Shown piece after piece: positions 6,846 through 18,315 of a stretch of 18,315 nucleotides of DNA (position 1 is its first letter; each line of letters opens with the position of its first letter). Under the pieces are notes generated by a model. The model was not told where the DNA came from. It was given only the letters and a program-made list of their open reading frames with translations, and made no database searches. Origin of the DNA: Smittium culicis (taxonomy: Eukaryota > Kickxellomycota > Harpellomycetes > Harpellales > Legeriomycetaceae); the NCBI GenBank assembly GCA_001970855.1, contig LSSN01000325.1, positions 1-18,315 on the forward strand, written 5' to 3'. A program made the position numbers and the translations under genes.

Positions 6846-9800
6846 TCATCTATTGACTTTCTGTGCATTCTCTTTATTCGATACTACTAATGTCGACATT
6901 GGTGACTCGAGTTCCTTGAAACTATACCCAAACTTTTTAAACTCATTCTCTATATCCTTAATACTATCAACTTCTACCCTTTTCGGTACCTTATTTTGCT
7001 CTTTCAATTCCGTTGATTTCATATTCTTGCTGGAATACAATTTAAACTTAAAAAGTTTGCTCAATATATTATCACTTGATGTAGAACTCTTGCTTTTTTC
7101 TGAACTTCCTGCATTCATTTTTGTTCCTATATAATTATTTCCTATTACGGATTTATTATATTTACCCTTCAGATGTGTATCAATCCCTCCCGTCTCCAAA
7201 ACTGGATTTTCTCCATCTAAAATACTGTTAATCGCTAAATCTCGCTCAATCTCAACCCCCTTTACCCCTTCTATGCTAGGGCTTCCTTCTTCTATCTCCT
7301 TTTTACCTAAATCTTTTCCAGATTCACCGCCATCCTTAAAAACCTCCGACTCTTCAAGTTTTTGTGTACTAGTGAAAAGTTCGTCAACACGTTCTCCTGC
7401 TTTATTCTCGCTTTCCAGCTCTTCGTCTTCATCAACGTCCAGCTCCAGTCGAGTCACGCTATAGCCTAGCTGCTGCAGAATAAGCGGTGTCTTTTTAAAG
7501 TATGCCATATGTGAACTAACATCGCTAGTCAAGTCCACGTTCTCTAGCCCACTGATATCCTTAATCTCTTGAAGCCCTGCAATACTCTTCATCCCAATAT
7601 TGGCTGTCCGGTACATCAGTTTTAGTAACCAATCTCTTCCGCTGAATCCATTAATAAATCTACCCCCAACAACGCTTTTAGCTATCCTCCACTCTTGCTC
7701 GCTCGCCACTATAGGTGCCCCAAAGATAATCACATCTTCTATAATCCCAAATGCCATCATTTTAGCCAGCTCCTTTAAGCACTCGAATATAAGTAGCCCT
7801 CCAAGTGAAAATCCTATTAGCGTAACTGGTCTGCACCCTTGAACGCGGTTAAATAATGCATCTGCAAATAGTGGCCCTGCCTTTTGTGCTAAATCAAACC
7901 CTGTTGACCAAGGGTTGTCAAGAATATAGCCAAGTTTTGCTAACCACATTGGAATTGATAATGGTCCAAGTAAATTTTGTAAAACAGTATACTGAAGTGT
8001 TTGCATAACTGTTGTAGAGGCAAGTTCTGATGCAAGGAGCTTGAAAGATGCTCCAACATCCAAAAGTGCTTTCCCATCCCATATCAAGCTAAAAACATCA
8101 CCGTTAATGGGGTCCAAGAGCTCGAAAGGTAATTTACACGAGGTTTTGTTACTGCTGCTCGAAAAATCACCAATATTGTTGATACTATCAAGTAGGGCTG
8201 GTGATGTGATCCAACCTGGAATAGTAAATATTACGTTTGTAGATTTGTCGTCGTTGTGCATTATGAGTTTCATTTCATCAACATTTCGGATTCTTCTGGA
8301 AATTTTAACACCAGCCAAGGAACTTCCTGTCAAAACACCACCAGTTGTAATTAATACTGACCCTCCAATGGAGCCAAAAAAAGTTCCTGCATTAGCAACA
8401 CCGATAGCACCTAAAGTAGCACCAATTCCGGCACCGATAGCAGGAGCGAGAAGCCCAGCACTAAGACCGATGACAAGTCCGCCTCCTACTGTGGCTATAC
8501 CAACAATTGCAATACGTTTCGCGAGGGACTGTTTGGGTCTTACTTTGGAGTGAGAATAAGAATTTTTTTCGGTTTCTTCTAGTACTTCGGCTGCGTAGTC
8601 GAACAAACTTAATTGTTTAGTTACGCGTCGTTCACATAGTAATATTTGTGTATTACTATAATTTAATGCTTCACCAACTCTTCTGAGAAGACATCTGCCT
8701 CTAGAGTCAAAAACTTCATCATTTAGGAGTAAAAGGAGAAGGTCAATTATTAGAGTTGCAGAGATGTCAACATTTAAAGAGGTGGATGCAGGGATAACAG
8801 AAAATTTTTCTTCAATGCTATCAGAGCTTTCAGGTTTGGGTAGAGACAATTGTGGGGACAATATTTGGGAAGAAGAGGGGTTTAATGACGATAAAGATTT
8901 AGTTGGACTAATGGAGTTTAAGTTTGGAGAGAGAGGCTTTAATAAATTTTCAGATTTAGATTTTAATATTTGATTAGTTTTGTTAGATTTGGAGTAAGCG
9001 TGTGATACAGTTAATTGGTTCTCGGTTTTAACACTAACAGTTTCTCCTTCGCTTCTTAAAAATACAGCCATAGCAGAAGGCAAAATTCTATGTCTTGGGA
9101 GCTGTTCGATCATTTTTTGTTCTAGGAAATATAAGAAAAAATAGTTTTTTTTTTTTTTTAGAAAAAGAAATAGATAATTAGTTGTGGATGGTTAATTAGG
9201 TATGGGAAGCGAAAGATAAACGATGAGGGGGGGGGGAGGTTAATAAGTTAAAAAAGAATAGTAAAGAGCGTATGGTTAGAGGGGGGTTGGAAAGATACCT
9301 TCGGCAGAAATAGAGATGTGGGAGTAAATCCTGTCCATTACACGTTTAGAGAATTTCATGAAGCTTGTTGTGCTTGAAATAGCTTCTTTGTACTGTACGC
9401 CAAGGTTGGATTGCATTTCGACTAGGACTAGATATACGAGACCTACGTATGCAATCTTTTGTTTATCAGTTAGAATGCTTTTAGATAGGCTTAGGGTTTC
9501 TTGTCTTTTAGCACGAGTTATGTTACTTTCTTCGAGTTTCATGTTGCGAATAGTTTGTATATCGTTTTGAGAGTTTTCAAAGTTAGAAGTGGGTTCAGAG
9601 TTTGAGGAGTATTCGCTAGAGCGCAGGGGTATAATATTTGGATCGTTAATAGAAGTGGTTGATTTAGAGTTTCTTTTATTGGTACTCGAGTGAGAGAGGA
9701 TGGAATGAGTTTCAGAGTCAGTTCTTAAGGAGCTATTACTTGAGGTATTTAGACGGGTATATCCGGGGTCGTTATTTTGTAAGGGGGAGGGGGTATTTTT

Positions 9801-10235
9801 GGTGGCTGGGAGGGCATCCTTAGAGGAAGAAAGAGAAGAGGAGTTCTTTGGGTTTAAAAAGGGGGAAGTAGGGAGTTTCAAATTGGAGGCGCTATAATTT
9901 TCGGTGGAGGTGTATTGGGAATAGAGATCTTTGGTGTTGAGAGAGAGATTGTTGCTAGAATATAGTCTAACTTTATGGCTATTTGAGATTGGATTTAAGT
10001 TTGAGGAAAACCGATTAGAGGAAGAGAAGGAGTCTTTTTCGGGTTCGGGTAAATTCAAGTTGGATACAAAGTCGTCGTAAGAGCCTTTTCCGAATTTAGC
10101 AGCGTTGGGTTTGTTTCCTAGAGGAGTAGGTAGATCTGGGATTATTACGGATACAGAGATATCGTTTGAGTTGCGGCTAGGGTGGTTTTTGAACAAGCCA
10201 GGATTTTCCTTCATGCTTATTCTTATATTATCCAT
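6846..10235 (-). CDS. DUF726/TMCO4-family membrane-associated alpha/beta hydrolase, two exons
   Basis: The exons are 10235-9299 and 9121-6846 (minus strand), 3213 nt joined, 1070 aa. The family (Pfam DUF726; human TMCO4, yeast Mil1/YFL034W) comprises putative lipases with poorly known substrates. Residues 1 to about 240 are a Ser/Asn-rich, probably disordered extension. A helical domain follows (about 245-335: KQKIAYVGLVYLVLVEMQ, then RVMDRIYSHISISAEEQKMI). A second low-complexity linker spans about 345-420. VFDSRGRCLLRRVGEAL and a Gly-rich membrane-type segment (about 516-585) lead to the hydrolase domain: IPGW (613-616), nucleophile GFSLGG with Ser751, RDW with Asp808 and SSHMAYF with His850 as the likely triad. 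The last 200 residues are acidic and Ser/Lys-rich. An in-frame TAA lies 30 nt before the ATG, fixing the start. The protein is longer than most relatives, through its disordered parts. Family is clear; activity is inferred. Confidence 0.92.
9122..9298 (-). other. Intron of the DUF726 gene (177 nt)
   Basis: On the minus strand donor GTATCT starts at 9298 after GCC GAA G, and acceptor TTTCCTAG ends at 9122 before AA CAA AAA ATG. Joining gives ISAEEQKMIEQL, the expected continuation in this family, with the split codon GAA. Without splicing, exon 1 meets a stop seven codons later. A branch-like AACTAAT lies about 55 nt before the acceptor. The intron holds a C10 run (plus-strand G, 9227-9236) and an A15 run (plus-strand T, 9145-9159). 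Confidence 0.9.
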
Positions 10236-11880
10236 TTTTGATGCAGTGTAATTAAGCGGAGTTTAAAATTAAGAGAGTTGGATAAATCAAAAGGGTATTA
10301 CAGAGGAGTTTGAAAATGAATAAAGAGCAGTAGTAATAACGTTTTAGAAAAAATGAAATGAATGCGGGGTAAGGAAGAGAAGAGTGATTGAGGTAATAGA
10401 AAAAAATAAATTAATGTAATGGAAAAGGAAAAGGGCAAAAATAACAGAGAATAAATATGTGTGAAATGGTAGCGTGAAGTGCGTAGGGGATGGAAGGGTA
10501 GAATTTAAAGGTAGAAATGGCGAAGTAGTTTATAGAGAGAAAGTGAAGTATATGAAAGTTATCGTGGGTAAGATATTATTTAGAGAGAGTGAGAGAGAGA
10601 GAGATTGTAGTAGAATTGGAAGAGAGAGTGTAGTTGAATTAATAGAAATAAGTGCTTTACAGAAAGCTGTAGTTTTGAGTATAGATTTGTACGAGAGTGT
10701 TGATAAATAGATTATATGCTAAGTATAGACGAAAAAGTAGTCTAAGTGAAAACATGTCTAATTGAAAATAGGCTCCAAAATATATGCTAAAAAAAAAAAC
10801 TTGCAACGATTGGTTCGTCCATAATTTTTCGGTGGGGATAAGTGTCAAATCATGCCAGCGTATCAGTCTATCAATTGGCCAAACCCGACTATCCATTACT
10901 AATTTTTGCGCCTATTAAATGGGATCCCAACAGGTTTGAATCCAAAAATGGAATCGTACAAAGTTCAGCTATCAAAGTACAGGACAAATTAGGCGTTGGT
11001 ATGATATACTATGGATATATTAGGCGCTGAAGTCGAGTTGGGCGTATAGCAAGCCTCTATTTGACTTTGAGTGCCATTTCCTAAACAGGATTTTTAGATG
11101 GCTTACAGATTTGTCAGTATATTTCTTTATTGAAATAATCTTAAATTCTATACTGAGGAATGATTTGCCAGAATACACTAATGGCTTTTAATGGAATTAG
11201 AATAAAATTTTTGATTAGATGCATACTCCGATTTACAGCCATTTCACTAATCAACAATTGCATCTAATTATGCAGCCAATGATCTCTCCTCTTCCAGATT
11301 CCGTTATTAGCCATACTGCCAACTTTACGTAAGAATAGCTGATAATATTAGATCTCATTTACATATCGCTAAAATTACTACATAAAAAGTCTACCGCTTT
11401 AACCCTTTTCCCGTCCAACGATCTTATAAAACTCGAGTCTATTGATTCGTCTAAGATTTATAGTCAAGTTTATTATTTGCTGTTACACTAAGACTAACCA
11501 ATTATTTTAAATAACTCGGAACTAATTTGTAATAAATGAGCCTAATTTGCTATATTTGGTAGTTCAAAAAAAGCTCACCGCCAATGAAAGGGTCAACACA
11601 CATTTCCCCCTTATTTCTAGTTTACAATTTAATTCACAGAAATCAGCAAACTCTTTTGATATTCATTGCTCACTCTACTCGCGTATATTCTCAAATACAT
11701 TTGATATCATCTCCATTTAACCGTCGACTTGTATTTGATCTTGGAATATCTTATAATTAATCCTTGATGGCTTGATAATAATCATATAACTTTTCTAGCG
11801 TTATAGTTTAGTCTTTAAAAAATACTACTAATCATTTAATACGTCACTTAGAGAATTCTATATTTTTCTGAATATAAATT
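10236..11880. other. Promoter side of the DUF726 gene and gene-free flank
   Basis: The first 450 bases are purine-rich on the plus strand, with a GAGAGA tract at 10582-10602, so the DUF726 promoter strand is CT-rich. Small frames at 10474-10710 (+), 10657-10896 (-) and 10842-11030 (+, GTG start only) show no family features and are not called. A direct repeat ATTAGGCG(T/C)TG occurs at 10988 and 11019, 31 bases apart. Composition is intermediate, then AT content rises steadily towards 11880. Confidence 0.45.
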
Positions 11881-14800
11881 AGTGGTAAAAATTTCAATTA
11901 CATATTAACTTTTAAATTAAATCTTATATCACAGCTTTTTATTTTTCATAAATACATATAAAAATTATACTGTATTAAAATTCTATATACCTTGTTTATA
12001 ACCTAAAGAAAAAACTTTATTTATTCAATTACCAAATTTCATTGTCATCAATATCTTTCTTATTTTTTTCCCTCTTAAAATGTGTATCACATTCCACATT
12101 AAAATTTACGTTCGATTTCTCAGCCCCCTTTACGCACGCCCCCCCCCCTCTCCAACATCCTTATTTGCATAAAATTATTATATTTTAGCTTGGTTTAAAC
12201 ATTCCTTTATTTATGACTGATATATTTTTTATTTTACTAATCTTTTCAACAAAAAAGTATTAAAACAATACTTTATTCGTTATTTATATTTAAAATTTAA
12301 CATTTCTTTTCAATGTTGATATCACCATCATATAAATTATTTTCATTATTGAAAAATCAAGTCTAAATATATTTAGTACTGCTAAATTTTTATTTAGCTA
12401 GTATTAATTCTCGAAATTCCATAAATACAGTATTTGGCTTAAAGCTGTAAATAGTATGAATTTATTAAATATTAACATACAATTCTATTTTTATATCTCA
12501 GATATATCGATATTTTTGAATCTCGTTTTGCTTCAGAAATGAATGAAAATATAACCAAAGAACAATCAGCAGGTTTATTTAATAAAAGCAAACCACAAAG
12601 AAAAATTAAAAATATAGACTTTTTAATAAATAAATAATCAATAGCTTTATAATTTTTCCAGATAATTAAACTAAAAGGAAACTAAATACATAATAATCAC
12701 TTTGAAGTACTAAATAGAAAGAATGTACTAAATAGAGCGAAAAAGAATATTTAGCACTTATACTGTGAATATCATAAAATTGAATACCATGAAAAAAAGC
12801 TTTTTTAGTTCGGAAAAATTCTATAAAATGTCGTGTGAAAAAAACTGGTTTTTAATTTTATCATTTTTTTAGTTTATTAATTATGTAAAACAAATAAAAA
12901 CAACTTTATCCCCATATTAAATCCTTTTATCCCACATCAAAAAATAAATACATTCCCTTATTTTTTAATAAATATTATCTCATAAATCTTGATTATTTTT
13001 CCCAAAAAAATATTTTCTTGCGAAAGAATATAAATAAGCATTTAGAACGGATTTTAAATACATTTTAATCCAAAGGAAAATAGAAGTCTCTTTGTATTTT
13101 TTTTTCCATTATGTTTATTTATTTATAATAAATTGCTATTTTTAATTATCTACAAAGAAATTATTAAAATATTATTTAAAAGAAACTAAATATCTTTATT
13201 GCGAACTTTAAAACCAAGCGAAACCCCTCCCCCACCTGTAACTCAGAAAAGCTGGTGTGTAATAGAAAATCGGAATTATATATTGAATCAGATGATTATA
13301 AATCTATGAATTGAGATTCCTATACTCTTTTTCATTTTTTTATTCAAATAAGTTTATAAACTAAAAAAATCAAATAATTAATTAACTTGAAGCAATATAA
13401 GTAATGCTTATTTTATCACATGGCATATTAGCAAATATTAGATCGAGTCCCCAATCAAAATAATAGATACTGAGAAATTTAAATACCTCATTATATAAAT
13501 GGAATTTTTTTCATATTACAAAATATTTTGAAATTATTTTTATTTCTGAAAAATCTTCAATACACAGAATTTAATTACGCGCTAAGCTTCCAAAAAAGTA
13601 TGCCTATCTCTAAGAAACTATACGAATTAAAAATTACAATCACTTTATTTCAAAAAAACTGTATTCAAAACATCTTTCTACTCAAATAATAAAAAATATT
13701 TATTTTTACAATTATTTTATTCGAACCTAATAATATTCCTCTGATCTTTTTTTGCGAATAATACTATTTACAAAAAAAAATTGAAATATTTTTACATTCA
13801 TTTATGTATTATCTCCATTATATTTTGTAGATATCTTGTTTATATTCTCCAAAGCGAAAGTCGTTTTATCATTTAAATACAACTAAGCATATAAAAACAT
13901 CACCACATAATATATATGATAACAGGTATATTATAACTAAACAGAATATTAGGAAACCCATTAAATAACTCTTAATAAATTGATTCATTCTTTCATATAT
14001 CAAAAAATGATATTTGAAAACAAATGATTATAAAATTAAAATAAACTACTTTATTTCATCTATAAAAATTGAACTTGCATCTTTTTTTAATTCTTTATCT
14101 ATTTTTTACTAGAAAAATTCGTGTGATAAAAAAATTATAATTCAATATAATATTGTAAAAAAGCTACAAGTAAAATAGTAAAATTTTCTACAATGAAGCA
14201 TTTTATAGTAAACCCTCAAGTAAATAAAATAAATATATTATATTAAACTATAAAATCCACAATAGTAATTATCATTACTATTTTTTAATAATAAATATTT
14301 TCACTTTACATTAATTAAACTTAAAATATCCCAACATTTGTATCTAAAAGATATCACTATTGACAATTTTTTGATAATGGAATAAGTATATTAGTAGATA
14401 ACATTAAAACGTTTCAAATATATCAAATTCAATTAGGAGCCTATATAATTTAAAACCAATGATATTTATTAATGATATATATTAATGGCATGATATAAAA
14501 TGAAGTATTTGAATTTTATATCAGAAGTGATTTAAAAATATAATCTTATAAAATGCCACACATAAAAAGTTTTAAACTTCAAATTTTATAATTCTTAGTT
14601 TGTGGTGATAACTTATAACAGATTGATGATATAATATTAAATAATAAACTTTATAAATCTCGCCTTAATATAAAAATGATTTGATGAAACTTGTAATAAG
14701 AATACATATCTAAAAAAATATCAATTAAATTACTTGGATCATTTTTTATGAGATTAATGTCATTAGTTATCACTCTTCGCTTTTAAAAGATCCGTTTTTT

Positions 14801-17800
14801 TTTTAAAAAAAAATTAATTAAGGTCAATTTAATACTTTCTATTCTGGAATTTTATTAGACTGATAACATTCTTTATCCAGAATTTTCTTTTAACTTGTAT
14901 CCTTGTGATCATATTAGTATAATAGAGTTACTAAAAGTTGTTTTTCTATAAATATTTTATATGCAAAAATAAAATACTGGAAAAAAAAATATTTTATAAT
15001 AAACCAAAATACATTATATCAAATTTTAATATTCGATTTGAATCAATTTCATGTTAGAAAATAATATCTTTAGTAATATAAATATACCGCAGAATTTCCT
15101 TCTAATTATGATTCAAGATATTAACAATAGTTAGTATTAACACTTTAATGGTTATTTTTAAAGCATAAAAAATATCTTTTTTATAGCATAAACTTCCGAC
15201 TCATTAGAATAAACTTTTTTTTGTTTTTTTAGATTTACTTCATTATTCAAAATAGTATTTCCATGTAAAATTGAGTGAATTATAAATATATTATATTATT
15301 TGTTGCTTTTTTATTTAATTTATAATTAACTTTGCGTAAATATTATCTGTTATGCATAGAACATCATGGAAAATTATTAATTATTTTATAATTATCTTTA
15401 TTTAATAATATCATTTAGATTTTTCTTCTAAAGTACAAAAGGGTAACATTTTTCCGTCTTTCAGAAAAAAATAAGTGTATTAATATTTTTATTATATTTA
15501 TCCCGCTAAATATATATTTCCCTGTAATATTAAATAAATAACACTATTTTAGTATTAGTCTTAGTTTCGGTTTCAAGTCAAACCTTAGCCCTATCTTTAT
15601 TCCTCCCTTCGTGCCTATTATTTTCCAATATTCATTACAATAAAATTTAAAAATTTTAATTGAGATTATATTTTTAATCATAAATTTTAACTGTTTAAAA
15701 AGTATACAATAAAAATTTATTGAATATTATACTTTATTTTAGTTAGTTCCGAATAAAATTTTAAATAATTGCTATACTTGCATGTAAATTAAATATAAAA
15801 AAATGAATTCCATATTTCTAACGTTTTTTTAATTAAAATTATATATAATATTTAATTTGATTTAAATCATGCATCGATTATTTTAATTTATTCTGTAGTT
15901 AATATTTGAAATTTTATCTATATATAACTCGATTTAACTATATATTTACTTGAATTTTTGAGATTTTTTCAATGATACATTTGAAGGTATCACAATAATG
16001 ACCTTTGATACTCTAAATTTGATTTAAACTAGCCTTATTCCAAAAAAAAATTTTTTTTCGAAAATTCGAGTATTATTTTTCTATATAATTGTAGCAAAAA
16101 ACAATCATTTAATTTACATAATATTTTTTCGTTGAAATTATGAGTAGCTTAAAAAATTAGAAAAAGTTAGAACCTCTGCAGAAGGTATAGATCTTTCTGC
16201 TTATTAACGTTCTTTTACAATGAATTTTATCAATCAGTATGTTTGGATATTTATTATTATATATCGCTGTATTAGTGTAATTTAAGTAATTTCTAATTGA
16301 CATAGTTTATTTCAACTTATACGATAAAGAATTTTTAGTGCCAAAAATTTTTTAATTTTATAATTTGAAAAAATACTCTATTGGAAAATGTATTAAATGA
16401 ATAAAGATTTATTAAACTTTAGGGTATGTATATATTTAACTTGCTATAAAAAATATAATAAAAAATTTTAAACTCAGAGATTTAATTTTGTGTAACGTTA
16501 ATTAAAAAAATTTTATATTAGGATTTAAAAACCAGATTTTATTGTTAACTCATGATGAATAACAATATATCTTAAAATTATAATTTTACATTTTCTGACT
16601 GTAATTTACCAAATATTTTTGTAATCATAAAAGGAATCTATCAAAAAAATAATAAGGTATCTAAATTTTTTTGTGAATTTTTTGATATAAATTTTAATCT
16701 ATTTATTAAATTTTTTTATATTAAATTTTTGTATAGTATAGGCATAAAAATAGAGTTGATAAATATGAGTAGTTCTAACGCTATATTAGCAATTTTTGTC
16801 ATAATAAAAAAATTTTCGAATAAATTTTAAACTTCCATTTCTAGGATAATTCCAAGTTCTCCACCTAGTTTTATTTTTTTATTTATTATTCCATAGGGAT
16901 TTTTTTGGGTTCAATTGATGAGTTATATAATAAAGTTTAAATGTTTTTGTGATTTTATGATTTTATTTTATTTTTTCATTTTTTAAAAGTTTATATATGT
17001 AAAACTGAGTAAATGAAGTTTGTATAATATAATATAAATATAGAACAATAATAATATAAAAAATAAGATCAGATCAGATCGCCAAAATTTCTCTTTATAA
17101 AAAAATCTACAAAGAATTTACTTTGTATAAAAAAAACAAAAGTGAAAGTCTATTGAATTTGATATCGATTGACGTCACCTTGAGAATTAAGAAAGACTCT
17201 CTTTGTAGTCTAAATTCCCTACGACATATTGATTCAAAAAAAAAATACTATAAATAATTTTCATGAAAAAAGTTATTATTTCAATTTTATGAAATTAATA
17301 ATATTTTTTTCTATTTTCTATTATATATTATATATTTATATTAAATAAATCTTAAAATTTGAAAGTTTTGATTATGAGATAAAAAAAATGCACTTTATAA
17401 GTTATTTGTAAATCTAATTACAGATTGCGGCGTTACCAAATTTCTTTCCCGAAAATATTTAAGTTAAATTGTAAAATTTTAACTTATATAAGTTCCCATT
17501 TCCTAATCATTGATTCTTACAATAAAAATATTTTCAAAAAAAATTATTAGTAGTAATAAAATTAGCTTCAATTTAAAATGTTAGATTAACATTTAGAAAC
17601 AATTATAAAAATGAAATGATTTTATAATAATTTCTCAATATAAATTTGATTCAAATTCTTTAATTTGATTGATTAAACTCCATAAATTTTAATAATTATA
17701 ACAAATTCGTAATTTTTTATACAATTAATTACGAATTAAATATAATTTTAGGCTCTAATTGAATTCATAATCTCTGTAATATGTTTATTTTTAGATGTAA

Positions 17801-18315
17801 ATGAGACTAATTAGAAAAATCAATACTTTAATTAATATTTTTCTTCACATCAAACTTTCTTTGAATTTTACAGTTTATGTAAATATCATCAAATATAAGA
17901 CCTAGTTTAGATTATAATTACAGCCGATTATTTCAAAATAAAATAAAAATTTCCTCTTTACCTAAGAATATCAAAATATAATAGCTTTTTAATTATTATT
18001 ACAGATATAACATACAAGGTATCAAAAATTTAAGAATTTAATTTTATATCTATTATGCTGACAAAAAATGAAAATTTTGCTTTAGACGAATTAGATTCTT
18101 TTTATTTGGTGTTAATTTTTCTAATTTGGCACAAATTTTCGGCTATAGCTTCGTAATCTATCTAGTATATAAGACTTTGATTAGGCTGCAGAAATATAAA
18201 AATATATCATCAATAAAATTTTTTAGTGATTTCAATTTCCTGAATCAATTTTACTGATTATAAGATTTTCGATAAAAATAAAATTATTCCTGAGTAATAA
18301 ATACAGTATAATTAA
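11880..18315. other. Extremely AT-rich gene-free compartment
   Basis: No open frame of about 60 codons or more occurs on either strand across 6.4 kb. I counted GC in three 60-nt blocks: 8/60 (12241), 9/60 (14281) and 10/60 (16441), against 27/60 in a TFIIE beta exon (3301). Stop-rich A/T sequence dominates, broken by a few short GC-richer islands (about 12115-12165 with C10, 13210-13260, 15560-15625, 17160-17225). A/T junction tracts such as T10A9 (14795-14813) and A9T8 (16042-16058) recur. No LTR, target-site duplication, tRNA, centromere signature or mitochondrial gene could be recognised. Heterochromatin, decayed mobile elements or a mutation-biased subtelomeric or centromeric block are all possible. 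Confidence 0.7.
17170..17177. promoter_or_regulatory. Isolated CRE-type TGACGTCA palindrome
   Basis: TGACGTCA is the consensus site for ATF/CREB-type bZIP factors. Here it stands in one of the GC-richer islands of the AT-rich block, with no gene nearby in the window. Chance occurrence is possible; no function is claimed. Confidence 0.2.

Noticed and set aside
8041..8553. 170-codon plus-strand frame opposite the DUF726 gene
   Set aside because: It mirrors the Gly/Ala-rich membrane segment of the true gene; its Pro/Ala-rich product is the expected complement.
10474..10896. Frames of 78 codons (+) and 79 codons (-) upstream of the DUF726 gene
   Set aside because: The first spans a GAGAGA tract and the second is an overlapping hydrophobic frame. 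Neither has a homologue I know or a credible promoter.
10932..10945. tRNA B-box-like GGTTTGAATCC
   Set aside because: The flanking bases do not form a T stem and no matching A box or acceptor stem is found upstream.
10842..11030. 62-codon frame at the right edge of the intermediate region
   Set aside because: It starts only at GTG and has no ATG near its beginning, which is not acceptable for a eukaryotic nuclear gene.
11880..18315. Mitochondrial DNA insertion as the source of the AT-rich block
   Set aside because: No mitochondrial protein, rRNA or tRNA similarity could be seen on either strand, and open frames are absent.

Overview
The window looks like nuclear DNA of a fungus. Two genes carry introns (81 to 189 nt, GT...AG) and a third probably has one in its leader. 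The gene set is eukaryotic: TFIIE beta, ribosomal protein eS19 and a DUF726/TMCO4-like hydrolase. Intergenic DNA is AT-rich with many homopolymer tracts. At conserved positions of the TFIIE beta protein CTG codons fall where the family has Leu, so the CTG-to-Ser yeast code is not in use. The lineage cannot be fixed from this sequence; an AT-rich fungus, perhaps outside the familiar yeasts, is an inference only.

Layout: 1-958 has no gene but ends in a 24-bp tandem array of TATA-like elements. 959-1855 (+) is a Ser/Asn/Pro-rich protein I do not recognise. 2284-3589 (+) is a four-exon gene for the TFIIE beta subunit (296 aa), rebuilt here by splicing; unspliced reading shows only its last exon. 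3847-4299 (-) is eS19, tail-to-tail with TFIIE beta, probably with a 5' UTR intron whose donor lies near 4831. 4832-6845 has no convincing gene but holds hairpins, short tandem repeats and weak coding-like fragments. 6846-10235 (-) is a two-exon gene for a 1070-aa DUF726 protein with a Gly-rich membrane segment and a GFSLGG nucleophile motif. 10236-11880 has no supported gene. About 11880-18315 is an extremely AT-rich stretch (13-17% GC in three 60-nt samples I counted) with no open frame of note.

The genes are not a functional operon-like set: one is a general transcription factor, one a ribosomal protein, one a putative membrane-associated lipase. No mobile element, tRNA, rRNA or CRISPR array could be recognised. 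The most useful results are the two spliced gene models, the likely eS19 leader intron, the TATA array, a 17-nt sequence shared between an intron and the 3' flank of the TFIIE beta gene, and the sharp AT-rich compartment. I did not find a convincing new biological system.
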